Shown one piece after another: positions 50,813 to 59,490 of a stretch of 64,000 bases of DNA (its first letter is position 1; each line of letters opens with the position of its first letter). Made by a program: the position numbers and the translations under genes. The notes beneath the pieces are model-generated. The model made no database searches. It had not been told where the DNA came from and was given only the letters and a program-made list of their open reading frames with translations. Source of the DNA: Fimbriimonadia bacterium. Its GTDB lineage: Bacteria; Armatimonadota; Fimbriimonadia; Fimbriimonadales; GBS-DC. The DNA is taken from NCBI GenBank assembly GCA_026129765.1, contig JAHCHP010000009.1, forward strand, positions 62,001-126,000, read 5' to 3'.

Positions 50813-50883
50813 TCGCGCTAACCTCTGTAAAATAGTCTGAGGGAAGCCTTTACAGGTTCCCCCGATTTCTCTCTTATCTTCTA

Positions 50884-52056
50884 TTATGACGCATGAACGA
50901 GCAAATCATAACGAATTTGCGAGACCGAAGCGCACCCGCTGAGCGCTAAAGTCAGGTCAAATTCCGCGATAAAGTTCTTCAGGACGCTCTGAACGCCTGC
51001 TTCACCGCCCACCGCCAACCCCCACATCAAGGGTCTGCCATACAAAACCGCCTTTGCGCCCAGCGCAATCGCTTTGAAAGCATCCGCGCCGGTTCGAACC
51101 CCGCTGTCAAATAGCACCGTTAGCTGGTCGGCAACTCGTGGCGCTATCGCGGACAGCGCCTCTAACGAACTCAGCGCGCCATCCACCTGCCGCCCGCCAT
51201 GATTGGAGACCACAATCCCATCCACCCCATGATCCACCGCCAGTTTCGCGTCATCTGGATGCAAAATCCCTTTCAGCAGGATGGGCAGCCCAGTCTGCTT
51301 GCGCAGGAACTTCAAATCCTGCCAAGTCAATGCTGTATTCCCAAACACCTGCAGGAAGGTCATCACAGCGGTTGCCGGGTCCTCTTCGGGCGGACTTGCC
51401 AACAGCGCGCGAAAAACCGGGTCGGTAAAGTAGTTTGCCAAGCCCTCACCGGTCATAAAGGGTAAGTAGGCATGCTGTAAGTCGCGCGGGCGCCAGCCCA
51501 ACATCGGCGTATCCAGCGTCACCATAATCGCGCCAAAACCGGATGCTTCCGCTCGTTTCACCAAACTGGCAGCGATCTCGTGGTTCTGGCTCCAATACAA
51601 CTGGAACCATCGAGGCGCGTTGCCCATCGCTTCCGCCACTTGTTCAATGGAATGAGAGGAGAGGGTACTCAGGGTGAAAGGAACCCCTACCGAAGCAGCC
51701 GCTTTCGCGGTCCCCAACTCTCCCTCTGCATGAAGAATCGATTGCACACCGACTGGCGCTACTAATACCGGCGCAGGCAGGGATGCGCCAAAAAGTTGGA
51801 GACTCAAATCGCGCTGGGACACATCCCGCAGCATGCGCGGCGCGATCTGCCACCGGTTAAACATCGCCCGGTTTCTGCGCTCGGTCTCTTCCAAACCCGC
51901 GCTGCCCATCAAATAGTCATAGGCTTCAGGCTTCAGAATGGATTTTGCCTGCCGTTCCAGTTCGCCCAGTTCCAGCGGGTAGTCGGGCTTCTTGCCAAAA
52001 ACGCCCGCGCGGTAAATTTCTTGCTGGCGATCCGATCCGTAGTTCGTCATACCCAT
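50884..52056 (-). CDS. FMN-dependent alpha-hydroxyacid dehydrogenase/oxidase
   Basis: A 390-residue TIM-barrel flavoprotein of the lactate/glycolate oxidase family. The active-site segment is VDGIVVSNHGGRQVDGALSS, with the catalytic His and the following Arg. LVAPVGVQSILHAEGELGTA and FDSGVRTGADAFKAIALGAK contribute to FMN binding. The N-terminal NYGSDRQQEIYRAG layout resembles lactate 2-monooxygenase-like members. It oxidises a 2-hydroxyacid to a 2-oxoacid. It is divergent from the cyanophycinase-like gene with a 32-bp gap. The exact substrate is open. Confidence 0.9.
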   Translation of the reverse strand: MGMTNYGSDRQQEIYRAGVFGKKPDYPLELGELERQAKSILKPEAYDYLMGSAGLEETERRNRAMFNRWQIAPRMLRDVSQRDLSLQLFGASLPAPVLVAPVGVQSILHAEGELGTAKAAASVGVPFTLSTLSSHSIEQVAEAMGNAPRWFQLYWSQNHEIAASLVKRAEASGFGAIMVTLDTPMLGWRPRDLQHAYLPFMTGEGLANYFTDPVFRALLASPPEEDPATAVMTFLQVFGNTALTWQDLKFLRKQTGLPILLKGILHPDDAKLAVDHGVDGIVVSNHGGRQVDGALSSLEALSAIAPRVADQLTVLFDSGVRTGADAFKAIALGAKAVLYGRPLMWGLAVGGEAGVQSVLKNFIAEFDLTLALSGCASVSQIRYDLLVHAS

Positions 52057-52088
52057 TCAGTTCGCTATCTGGGGTACAATTCCTGCTC

Positions 52089-52829
52089 ATGAAAGCCGGA
52101 ACAGTGTTGTTAGCAGGCGGTGGACGCACCACCGAAGCGATGGTTCAAACCTTTGTTGCCGCCGCGGGGGGCAGCGATGCGCCGTTCGCGATTTTAGCCT
52201 ATACCCAGTCGGACCCCAAAGCAGGCGGGCAGCGGTCGCAGGACTATTTTCGGGAACTGGGCGGACGGGGCGCGCAGGCATACTCTACCCTGGACCCAAA
52301 CGAATTAAAAGCCGCCTTAGCGAATGTGCAAGGCGTTTGGATTCCTGGAGGCGACCAAAACCGCTTCACCAAGACTTTCCCCGAATCGAGCGGTGTTTGG
52401 CAAGCCATCGCGGATGTCTACCGGCGGGGCGGGGTCGTGGGCGGAACCAGCGCGGGCGCGTCGCTGATGGGCGGTTGGATGCCCACCGGCGCAGAGACAG
52501 ACAAAGAAGGCTTGCAGATGGGCGCATACCCTATCGCGCTGGGATTGGGAGCGTTGCCCAAAGCCATTGTTGACCAACATTTCCTGAAACGCAACCGCCT
52601 TATCCGCCTCTTGGCATCCATTCTGCAAAGCCCCGACTTGACCGGTATCGGAGTGGATGAAGATGCCTGGGCAACCTATCAAGGCGGAGTGTTGAAGGCG
52701 GGTGTGGGACAGGTGATTGTCGTCCGAGCGCAATCCAAACCACGTCATCACGAAGGCTTGTTAGCCTGTGGGGATATCCGCATGCACGCGCTTGCCCCCG
52801 GCGATACCTTGCGGTTGAAACTCACATGA
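52089..52829 (+). CDS. Cyanophycinase-like serine peptidase (S51 family)
   Basis: A 246-residue protein. GTVLLAGGGRTTEAMVQTFV is the class-I-amidotransferase-like start, VWIPGGDQNRF and the nucleophile motif GGTSAGASLMGG follow, and a VDQHFLKRNRLIRL segment carries the conserved His. Cyanophycinases release beta-Asp-Arg from cyanophycin; a related dipeptidase role is also possible. No cyanophycin synthetase is in the window. TACAAT at 52075-52080 lies 8 nt before the ATG with no Shine-Dalgarno sequence, suggesting a leaderless message. It overlaps selA by 4 bp (ATGA). Confidence 0.88.
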   Translation: MKAGTVLLAGGGRTTEAMVQTFVAAAGGSDAPFAILAYTQSDPKAGGQRSQDYFRELGGRGAQAYSTLDPNELKAALANVQGVWIPGGDQNRFTKTFPESSGVWQAIADVYRRGGVVGGTSAGASLMGGWMPTGAETDKEGLQMGAYPIALGLGALPKAIVDQHFLKRNRLIRLLASILQSPDLTGIGVDEDAWATYQGGVLKAGVGQVIVVRAQSKPRHHEGLLACGDIRMHALAPGDTLRLKLT

Positions 52830-54253
52830 AAAAATCGTCTGAGTCTCAAGACTTGTTGCGCGCGCTGCCATCGGTCGACCGTCTTCTGCAACACCCGGTC
52901 CTCGCCGCGCTTTCAAAGTCGATCCCACATGCAACATTGGTTCGGGCTGCGCGTTCCGTTTTGGAAGAACAACGGCAGCACATCCGTCTCGGCAAGACGG
53001 CTCAAAGCGAACAGGCGTTGGCAGAAGCGATTTGGGAGCAAGCGACACAGGCTGCCCAACCCCATTTAACCTCTGCCGTCAACGCGACCGGCATCATCCT
53101 CAGCACCAATCTGGGACGCGCCGCGCTGCCCGAAAGCGCAGTCCAGGCAATTCTGACCATTGCGCGGGGACACTGCACATTGGAAGTGGATCGGGAAACA
53201 GGACGGCGCGGCTCTCGGCAGACGGGTGTCAGGCATCTGCTGATGGAACTGACCGGCGCGGAAGATGCTTTGGTAGTCAACAACAACGCGGCAGCCGTCT
53301 ATTTAACCATCCATACCCTCGCGGCAGGGCGCGAAGTGATCATCTCACGGGGACAGCTGGTCGAGATCGGAGGCGCATTCCGCATGCCTGACATAATCCG
53401 GCAAGCGGGCGCGATCCTTATCGAAGTCGGAACCACGAACCGTACCCGACTCAGCGACTACGAAAACGCGATTGGTCCCGGTACAGCATTGATTCTTCGC
53501 TGCCATCCCAGCAACTTCAAAATCGTGGGCTTTACGGAGGAGGCTCCATTGCCTGACTTGGCTGCGCTTGCGCGTCAACATGAACTGCCCTTAGTGGATG
53601 ATGTAGGCAGCGGGTGCTTGTTGGATACGAGCTCCTTGGGACTGCCTCATGAACCAAGTCTAACAGAAAGCCTGCAGGCAGGCAGCGACTTAGTGATGGG
53701 CAGCGGTGACAAACTACTGGGCGGTCCCCAAGCAGGCTTACTCATTGGTCGAGCGGATCTCATAGCGCGTTTGCGGCGCTCGCCCCTGATGCGTGTGCTT
53801 CGCCCCGGCAAACTGACCCTTTCTGCCCTTGAAGCCGTATTGAGGCTCTATCTTGATACAGAAACCGCACTCCAACAAATTCCCACCTGGCGATATTTGC
53901 TGAGAGACCTCCCTACCCTTAAGCGTCTTGCCCAACAACTCCAGCGCAGGCTGAAATCATCGATTCCTCCCAAAACGGGTTGGCAATTCCAGGTCATCCC
54001 CACTCATGCTGAAATCGGGGGTGGCTCTTTGCCAGGTGAAACCTTACCCAGTTTTGGCGTCCTGATCCACCTTTCGGCTATGTCTGCAGAAGACTTAGCG
54101 CGCGCCCTCCGGCAAGGGGAACCTGCCATCTTTTCGCGTTTAGAAGGCAGCGGGGTGTTGCTCGATATGCGAACGATTGAACCCCACGAAATCAGCCTCA
54201 TAACAGGCTGCCTGAAAACTCTTTGTGACGAACACGCTTCGCAAAAGGTATAA
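52826..54253 (+). CDS. selA: L-seryl-tRNA(Sec) selenium transferase
   Basis: A 475-residue PLP-dependent enzyme with the SelA layout: LPSVDRLLQHPVLAAL at the start, LTSAVNATGIILSTNLGRAA, VNNNAAAVYLTIHTLAAGRE, and the PLP lysine in GSGDKLLGGPQAGLLIG. It converts Ser-tRNA(Sec) to Sec-tRNA(Sec) with selenophosphate. No selB, selC or selD was seen nearby, so use of selenocysteine needs confirmation elsewhere. The ATG overlaps the upstream stop codon as ATGA, indicating translational coupling to the cyanophycinase-like gene, an uncommon pairing. Confidence 0.92.
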   Translation: MKKSSESQDLLRALPSVDRLLQHPVLAALSKSIPHATLVRAARSVLEEQRQHIRLGKTAQSEQALAEAIWEQATQAAQPHLTSAVNATGIILSTNLGRAALPESAVQAILTIARGHCTLEVDRETGRRGSRQTGVRHLLMELTGAEDALVVNNNAAAVYLTIHTLAAGREVIISRGQLVEIGGAFRMPDIIRQAGAILIEVGTTNRTRLSDYENAIGPGTALILRCHPSNFKIVGFTEEAPLPDLAALARQHELPLVDDVGSGCLLDTSSLGLPHEPSLTESLQAGSDLVMGSGDKLLGGPQAGLLIGRADLIARLRRSPLMRVLRPGKLTLSALEAVLRLYLDTETALQQIPTWRYLLRDLPTLKRLAQQLQRRLKSSIPPKTGWQFQVIPTHAEIGGGSLPGETLPSFGVLIHLSAMSAEDLARALRQGEPAIFSRLEGSGVLLDMRTIEPHEISLITGCLKTLCDEHASQKV

Positions 54254-54272
54254 TCTGATGGGAGACCACTTC

Positions 54273-55244
54273 ATGGCATTCGATGATAAAATGATGGAGG
54301 AATTTGCGCGTTTTCTGAGCGAATCCCCCAAATGGCGCGCGAGGATGCGAGAGGCTTTACTTGAAACAAGCGAAGAACATTTCGACCAAAGATTTGACCG
54401 CTTGCAAGAGACTCTTGATCGCTTGGCAACGAGCCATGCGCAATCGCTGGAGCGTTTCGACCGCTTGGAAGAGAGTCACGTCAAAGCCATCGAACGATTA
54501 GTCCGATTGGAAGCAACACAAAACCAGGCAATTGAACGGTTAGACCGATTGGATGAAAGCCATGCCAAAGCTATTGAGCGGTTAGACCGACTGGAAACAA
54601 CACAAAACCAAGCCATTGAACGATTAGGTAAGCTGGAAGAAAGCCACGCCAAAGCCATCGAACGACTTGACCGATTGGATGAAAGCCACGCCAAAGCCAT
54701 CGAACGATTAGACCGATTGGATGAAAATCAAAAACAACTTTGGGAAGAGCTACGGGAGTTGAAGGAAATAGTACAGCGATTGGTTCAATGGGCAGAAAGA
54801 GCAGAAACCGATATTGCCAAGTTGAAAGGTTATGCGTTAGAGCTTCGCTTCTTAGACCGAGCTCCTGGATTTTTCGGTTATTACATGCGCAAACCTAAAG
54901 TCGTTAATATTGGACGGTTTTTGGACGAGCTTCGGGACGCCGGTCAAACCTTCACCAAAGAAGAATGGGATCAGCTCGTCGCGTTGGACACCCTCCTTTC
55001 TGCCGTTCATCCAACCACTGGCGACATGGTAGTATTAACCATCGAGGTCTCTTGGATGATTTATCCCGATGACATCGAATGCGCTCATGAAAGAGCCGCC
55101 ATCTTGACCAGCAAAGGCGTAACTGCCTTCCCTGCTGCGGCAGGAGAGGGTATTGCGCCGGAAGCCCTGGAATTAGCGGAAAAGCGAAAAGCCATGGTTC
55201 TTTTAGATGGGCGCGCGATCACCTTCGGAGCCTTCGCCAACTAA
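54273..55244 (+). CDS. Coiled-coil protein with C-terminal nuclease-like domain
   Basis: A 323-residue protein. Residues about 30-190 form a long coiled coil with six tandem 14-residue units (AIERLDRLDESHAK type). The C-terminal part (VVLTIEVSWMIYPDDIECAH, ILTSKGVTAFPAAAGEGIAP, MVLLDGRAI) resembles the PD-(D/E)XK-like ends of DUF3782-type proteins; nuclease activity is not established. The ATG at 54273 has GGGAG 8 nt upstream and is preferred. A TATAAT at 54249-54254 inside the selA end may be its -10. Function unknown. Confidence 0.72.
   Translation: MAFDDKMMEEFARFLSESPKWRARMREALLETSEEHFDQRFDRLQETLDRLATSHAQSLERFDRLEESHVKAIERLVRLEATQNQAIERLDRLDESHAKAIERLDRLETTQNQAIERLGKLEESHAKAIERLDRLDESHAKAIERLDRLDENQKQLWEELRELKEIVQRLVQWAERAETDIAKLKGYALELRFLDRAPGFFGYYMRKPKVVNIGRFLDELRDAGQTFTKEEWDQLVALDTLLSAVHPTTGDMVVLTIEVSWMIYPDDIECAHERAAILTSKGVTAFPAAAGEGIAPEALELAEKRKAMVLLDGRAITFGAFAN
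54477..54728 (+). repeat. Six tandem 42-bp units inside the coiled-coil gene
   Basis: Six consecutive units of exactly 42 bp encode 14-residue (two-heptad) repeats starting at His or Gln and reading xxxAIERLxRLxxx. The last units share long stretches of identical DNA, so the array could expand or contract by slippage. A seventh degenerate unit precedes it from 54435. Confidence 0.85.
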
Positions 55245-55255
55245 AAACGTAAAAC

Positions 55256-55286
55256 GGAGGGCAAGAAGATAACTCCTCCACCCTCC
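55256..55286. terminator. Hairpin between convergent coiled-coil and PEP-CTERM genes
   Basis: GGAGGG (55256-55261) and CCCTCC (55281-55286) pair across a 19-nt loop. On the minus strand GTTTTACGTTTTTA follows, fitting a terminator for the PEP-CTERM gene; on the plus strand the T-run is short. Confidence 0.5.
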
Positions 55287-55318
55287 TTTGTTACTCTCCT
55301 TTCAGTGAAGTCTATCTC

Positions 55319-55960
55319 TTACTTCTTTGATCGTCTTCGCATTCCAAACAAGCTGACCAAACCCGTGCCAAGCGCGATCATACTGGCTGGTTCTGGCACA
55401 ACAGTCATTACTCGAATCCTGTCTCCCGGGCTGCTGGCTTGCCAATCGACTGTCAATGTTTTCATATCGGGGCTTACTCGAACCCGATCCGAACCCATCT
55501 CCAACCCCATGTTATTCACATTGCTGGGGTAAATCGTACCGCCTGCACCCAAGAAATTGCTTGCGGTCAAATCGCCTTTGGTAACAATAACACCAATAAT
55601 TGCCTCGTCAAAGGTAACGGTGCCGCTCCGTCGCTTGCTCCTTTTAGGGTCAAAATGCATATAATACACATTGACGCGTTGACCGCTGGCAATAGTCCCG
55701 TGGGTTAAGCTGCCGTTCGAGTTATAGTAGCCAGGCGCAGTGATGTTTACATCTACACTACTGCCCAACAAATGGTTCATTTGCTCGTTGAATATCCAGA
55801 TCTTATGATCATTCTCAAAAGCGTTTGGCATCACTGTCGTGGGCGGTATAGCCAAGATATGCACGTCGCCTGAAGTTCCAGAAATTCCTGCGAAAGCATT
55901 GAGCGCGGTCAGCGTAGCAAAAGCGATAAGTACCGAAAAATTTTTCTTGATGCCGTTCAT
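55319..55960 (-). CDS. PEP-CTERM sorting-signal protein
   Basis: A 213-residue exported protein with a signal peptide (ending TALNAFAG) and a C-terminal PEP-CTERM module VVPEPASMIALGTG, hydrophobic helix and RRRSKK, nearly identical to that of the gene at 30300. The body is a Gly/Asn/Thr-rich beta-type sequence (FLGAGGTIYPSNVNNMGLEM) containing a KRSKRRSG stretch. Likely surface- or matrix-sorted by an exosortase encoded elsewhere. A consensus sigma-54 promoter lies 55-70 bp upstream. AGGAGG precedes the ATG. Confidence 0.9.
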   Translation of the reverse strand: MNGIKKNFSVLIAFATLTALNAFAGISGTSGDVHILAIPPTTVMPNAFENDHKIWIFNEQMNHLLGSSVDVNITAPGYYNSNGSLTHGTIASGQRVNVYYMHFDPKRSKRRSGTVTFDEAIIGVIVTKGDLTASNFLGAGGTIYPSNVNNMGLEMGSDRVRVSPDMKTLTVDWQASSPGDRIRVMTVVPEPASMIALGTGLVSLFGMRRRSKK

Positions 55961-56014
55961 TTGTTTATCCTCCTAAAAGTGGTACTTCCTATTGAACTAC
56001 ACTCAAAGCACATT

Positions 56015-56030
56015 TGCAATCTGCGTGCCA
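56015..56030 (-). promoter_or_regulatory. Sigma-54 (-24/-12) promoter of PEP-CTERM gene
   Basis: On the minus strand TGGCACGCAGATTGCA matches the sigma-54 consensus at both boxes with the invariant GG-N10-GC spacing. Transcription start is expected near 56003, a leader of about 43 nt. TGTAGTTCAATA follows at 55990-56001, as it does near the site at 31126. Confidence 0.8.
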
Positions 56031-56112
56031 TTTGGCTCCAAATCGCGCTGACCTATCCACAAAACAGAAGAATTTACAGGTTTCAAGTGGCGATTCAGGT
56101 ACTATTTAAGCG

Positions 56113-56856
56113 ATGCGCAGGTTTCATTTAGGTTCTTCAGAATGGTCGCCGCCCCGCGTGCCGATTCAATTGCCACTGTATGGGGAAGGCTCGCTGGGCT
56201 GGCTGCTGAATTTAATACGCAGGCAGCGATTAGATGTGCTGGAACTGCAGTTGGCTCCCATTGCGGATGCATGCATGCAGTATTGGTCCGAAATAGGGGA
56301 TTTAGATGAAGGGGGCGATGCGGTGGCAGCAATCGCCTATCTGACAGAACGCAAAGCGCAGAGGCTGTTGATGCCGCCGGTAGAAGAAGACATCGCCGAA
56401 TCGGATGATCCCCTGTTCACTGCTCTGCCAGAGGAATACCGACTCTTCTCTGCCCAACTGCGGGTGTGGGAAGAAGATCGTTCCCTGCTCTTTTTCCGAG
56501 CGCAAAGCGCAGACTCTAATGACTATGAACTCCCCTTGCCGTTTGGCGCAATGGAGCCGTCGCGCCTGCTGAAAGCGCTGCAATCGCTGTTAGAACGCGC
56601 GTTGCCGCTGCCTGTCCCCACGCCCGAACGTCCTGCCTTTTCCGTTCAAGCGCGCATGATTGAAGTGTTGCGACACCTGGACCTGCACGCAGGGCGTGCT
56701 TCCTTTGAAAGCCTGCTGCCCGAAGCCTTCAACCGCCTGCAAGTGCTGACCTACTTTTTGGCGATGTTAGAATTAGCCCGGTTGCATCAAGTCGATATCG
56801 AATTAGACGATTCGACCTCTGCCATTATCATGACGCGCCTGCAAATCCCCGACTAA
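56113..56856 (+). CDS. scpA: Segregation and condensation protein A (ScpA-like)
   Basis: A 247-residue protein of the kleisin-like ScpA family: PIQLPLYGEGSLGWLLNLIR, then RQRLDVLELQLAPIADACMQ, and AIAYLTERKAQRLLMPP near 80-96. The C-terminal winged helix (about residues 180-245) contains FNRLQVLTYFLAMLELARLH. ScpA bridges SMC arms with ScpB in chromosome condensation. No scpB is adjacent. The gene is isolated between two minus-strand units. The N-terminus is somewhat divergent from the usual FEGPLDLLL. Confidence 0.85.
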   Translation: MRRFHLGSSEWSPPRVPIQLPLYGEGSLGWLLNLIRRQRLDVLELQLAPIADACMQYWSEIGDLDEGGDAVAAIAYLTERKAQRLLMPPVEEDIAESDDPLFTALPEEYRLFSAQLRVWEEDRSLLFFRAQSADSNDYELPLPFGAMEPSRLLKALQSLLERALPLPVPTPERPAFSVQARMIEVLRHLDLHAGRASFESLLPEAFNRLQVLTYFLAMLELARLHQVDIELDDSTSAIIMTRLQIPD

Positions 56857-56883
56857 AGGGGTTAAGCCCCTTAGATTCCCGTT

Positions 56884-57588
56884 TCACCGGCGCGGATCGT
56901 ACAAGTCGACCGTACCTGCAAAATTCCATGTGCGCTCAAAAGTGTACCACTTGGCATGCCCGTCCGAAAAAGTATAGTTCGCGCCGCCGCTGTGCCAAAG
57001 ACGCGCCATCTCCACTTCCGGCTCAATATAGGTCCCGCAGTTGTTGGGATAACTCCAAGCAGCAGGGTGAAAGTGATCTGCGCCGCCGCTGCCATTTTCC
57101 TTCAATTCAGCGATATAGATGACGCTCGCAGGTGACTGGATCGATGCCAAAGAGTTATAGCCCGCGCAGTTCGTAGTCATCTCATCTACCCCCAAGCGCG
57201 GCAGCATCCAGAAATTGGTGCCATACGAGGTCTTGCGCGTGGTGCGCTGTCCCGGCATGGGGTTCTGCCAGTTGATGCTCGGATCGCTGGGACACTTGTA
57301 AAGAAGCGTAGATTTCGTATAAGGCTCCAATGTTTTCAGCCAAACCCAAGGCGCGTTGGTCCCGGTATGACTGTCCAAAGGAAACATCTCATCATAATCC
57401 TGCACATACATCCCCACGCCAATCCCCATCTGACGCATATTGCTCAAGCAGGTGGTCTGACGCGCCTTTTCGCGCGCCTGCGCAAAGACCGGGAACAGGA
57501 TCGCCGCCAAAATCGCAATGATGGCGATAACGACCAGCAGTTCAATCAATGTAAAGCCATGAGACCGAATATTGTTTTTATGTGTCAT
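56884..57588 (-). CDS. Type II secretion/type IV pseudopilin-like protein (DUF1559)
   Basis: A 234-residue protein with a prepilin N-terminus: short leader, then [20 protein letters not shown] with the conserved Glu5, cleaved and methylated by a prepilin peptidase. The C-terminal DUF1559 mark H-x9-DG is seen as [16 protein letters not shown]. Such proteins are abundant in Planctomycetes and Armatimonadota, with unknown roles, presumably forming pseudopilus-like surface structures. It follows the PEP-CTERM gene on the same strand after two hairpins. Confidence 0.92.
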   Translation of the reverse strand: MTHKNNIRSHGFTLIELLVVIAIIAILAAILFPVFAQAREKARQTTCLSNMRQMGIGVGMYVQDYDEMFPLDSHTGTNAPWVWLKTLEPYTKSTLLYKCPSDPSINWQNPMPGQRTTRKTSYGTNFWMLPRLGVDEMTTNCAGYNSLASIQSPASVIYIAELKENGSGGADHFHPAAWSYPNNCGTYIEPEVEMARLWHSGGANYTFSDGHAKWYTFERTWNFAGTVDLYDPRR

Positions 57589-57606
57589 AATTCACCTCGG
57601 AGATGA

Positions 57607-57651
57607 GCGGGAGGCTGCATCCTCCCGCCCAATACGCAGGCTCTGCCTGCG
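57607..57651 (-). terminator. Two hairpins between PEP-CTERM and pseudopilin genes
   Basis: GCGGGAGG/CCTCCCGC (57607-57614 and 57621-57628) and CGCAGGC/GCCTGCG (57635-57641 and 57645-57651) are perfect stems in the 73-bp gap. No T-run follows, so they may be an attenuator, a processing site or mRNA protection rather than a simple terminator. Confidence 0.45.
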
Positions 57652-57661
57652 AGCTCTCCTT

Positions 57662-58279
57662 TCAAGCGCGGGGTCGGCGGCGGCTGCGCAATGCAATCGC
57701 TCCGATCCCGGATAACAGCGCTCCCATAGAAGCAGGTTCCGGCACAAAGACTAAGGTGTAATCCACCGAGTCTGCCAAAGCCGTGCCATCTGCCAAGACA
57801 CCGTTCACTAAGCGGAACTTGAACATGCGGGTTCGGTTATCGAGCGCGCTGAAGATAACGTGTTGATGGTCCGACTCGTCCGGTTCATTCGGGTCGAACT
57901 CTAAATCCAGAAAGCCCGGCGTGCCAGGTCCGAAGATCGGATCAGGACCGCCCTCTTCCGCGATTCCGAACAGATCATCTGAAATGTCTATCTGCAAGAC
58001 GCGGACCGAACGCAGCACCGGCGCGTTTGCCCCCTCTGCCTTGAACAACCGAAAACCCTGGTCAAATACATACAGAGAACCGGGAAGCACTTCCGTCCAC
58101 TCGACAATTCGAGTGTAAGGTTCGTCCACCATCTCGTCCGGTTCGATAATCTTGACCCGACCGTTCTCTTCCGAGATCATCAAGTCTTCTTCGTGTTCGT
58201 GCTGCGCCGCTGCAAAAGATGCGACACTCATCAAGCCTGCAATGATGCTCATCAAAAACCAACTACGGATACGTTTCAT
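57662..58279 (-). CDS. PEP-CTERM sorting-signal protein
   Basis: A 205-residue exported protein. The signal peptide runs to AAAQHEH, followed by an acidic, beta-type body (MVDEPYTRIVEWTEVLPGSL, ENEDP-like runs, and FSALDNRTRMFKFRLV). The C-terminus is FVPEPASMGALLSGIGAIAL and RSRRRPRA. The third ATG of three in tandem (58279) lies 7 nt after AGGAGG and is chosen. It follows the dockerin gene after about 30 bp, so they are probably co-transcribed. A possible spondin-like or extracellular adhesion role cannot be shown. Confidence 0.88.
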   Translation of the reverse strand: MKRIRSWFLMSIIAGLMSVASFAAAQHEHEEDLMISEENGRVKIIEPDEMVDEPYTRIVEWTEVLPGSLYVFDQGFRLFKAEGANAPVLRSVRVLQIDISDDLFGIAEEGGPDPIFGPGTPGFLDLEFDPNEPDESDHQHVIFSALDNRTRMFKFRLVNGVLADGTALADSVDYTLVFVPEPASMGALLSGIGAIALRSRRRPRA

Positions 58280-58310
58280 CATCATTCCTCCTTTGAATAG
58301 ATTGGTTGTG

Positions 58311-59270
58311 TTACTGGCTGCCCTCGCCAATGAGCCCAAAGTTAAACAGCACGATCAACAGATCAACATCGTTGACCACGCCGTCGCCGTTCAGGTCTGC
58401 GAGGGGTTGGTTGCTGCCAAATGCAAACAGCACTTGTAGCAAGTCGTCATCGTTAATGCGGTCATCGTTGTTTACATCGCCTAAGACACCGAACACCCAA
58501 TCGCGCTGCTGCGCGCCCAAAAGGTTGACTCCCGAGACTTTCACCGAGAGATGTTTATTCAGTTTCGCGACCACATCGTAGGTTCCGCTCTGAGTAAAGC
58601 CGACCATATAATCATAAATTGCGGCATCGTTCGGGGGTAATTGGCTTTGCACCACGACGCTCGCTCCCGTTTTGAGCTGAACCGTCAACATCAAGTTGTA
58701 GGAACTGCCAACATACTGCGAGGCAGGTTGCACCGAACCGAACAAGCGGTTGACGGAACTGCCTTGAGGGTTCGCTACAAAGTAGATACGATAGATATAA
58801 GGCAAATCCGGCAGAGAGCGACCTTGATAATCTACTCCACTCACCGCTCGCATATCCCAGACATAAACGCCGGGCTGAGATGCGCTAAAGATAAAGTGAT
58901 GGTGCGCGGTCCCCGAAGTTGGCAAACTGAACTGATTGATGCAACCGGACGGGCAGAAGACGTTGCCAAATCCCGATTTTGTGCCGATAAGTCCCGGCGA
59001 AATCCAAACTTGCTGCACACGGCAGCTCTGAAGCATCGTTGTCAGCCAACCATCAGGCGTGAAGAAGTCCATCCCTACATCTTGTAGGAAAACGGTCGGC
59101 TGGGGACGCGCCATTGTCCTGACCGGATGGGGCGTCGGCTGCATCACCGCCGTATGCCCATTTTCAAAACCATAAAGAATATCGGCTTCATGCCCTTGCG
59201 CATGAACCGCCTGAACTGTGCAGGCGAACAGAGCCAATAGGCTCAAAGAAATAAGAGCGTTGTTCAACAT
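58311..59270 (-). CDS. Secreted protein with C-terminal dockerin-like repeats
   Basis: A 319-residue exported protein (signal peptide ending AVHAQ). Residues about 25-250 are a beta-rich unknown region (VFLQDVGMDFFTPDGWLTTM, HHHFIFSASQPGVYVWDM). Residues about 255-315 hold two dockerin-type Ca loops: GDVNNDDRINDDDLLQVLFA and ADLNGDGVVNDVDLLIVLFN with the FG endings, as in the giant propeller protein. The ATG at 59270 has GGAGG 8 nt upstream. Its leader carries the same stem-loop as the giant propeller gene. Likely part of a surface or secreted assembly. Confidence 0.85.
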   Translation of the reverse strand: MLNNALISLSLLALFACTVQAVHAQGHEADILYGFENGHTAVMQPTPHPVRTMARPQPTVFLQDVGMDFFTPDGWLTTMLQSCRVQQVWISPGLIGTKSGFGNVFCPSGCINQFSLPTSGTAHHHFIFSASQPGVYVWDMRAVSGVDYQGRSLPDLPYIYRIYFVANPQGSSVNRLFGSVQPASQYVGSSYNLMLTVQLKTGASVVVQSQLPPNDAAIYDYMVGFTQSGTYDVVAKLNKHLSVKVSGVNLLGAQQRDWVFGVLGDVNNDDRINDDDLLQVLFAFGSNQPLADLNGDGVVNDVDLLIVLFNFGLIGEGSQ

Positions 59271-59328
59271 CGAAAATCCTCCATTCAAATACAGCCTCTG
59301 TGCTTTTAAGCCATGAAGAATCATGGGA

Positions 59329-59345
59329 TGTTTCGCTGGAAACAA
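59329..59345 (-). promoter_or_regulatory. Leader stem-loop shared with the giant propeller gene
   Basis: On the minus strand TTGTTTCCAGCGAAACA (6-bp stem TGTTTC/GAAACA, CAGC loop) lies about 59 nt upstream of the dockerin gene's ATG. It matches 16 of 17 bases at 9928-9944. The rest of the 59271-59490 gap shows no gene. Confidence 0.4.
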
Positions 59346-59490
59346 AACGATTTTCAGTCAGAGACACGCATTGACAACCGGTGAATCACTGCGAATTAAA
59401 TTCAGGTTGGCCTCCGAAATGCATGACAACAAATGACGCATGCTTGACGGAGCGTGTGAGAGTGATAGAACCGTAAGTCGAGAGAGAGGA

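Noticed and set aside
51100-51125. GTTCGAACC-like T-arm suggesting a tRNA
   Set aside because: It is within the flavoprotein coding sequence and no cloverleaf can be drawn around it.
56986-57000. TGGCAC-like sigma-54 match on the minus strand
   Set aside because: It lies inside the pseudopilin coding sequence and lacks the TT of the -12 box.
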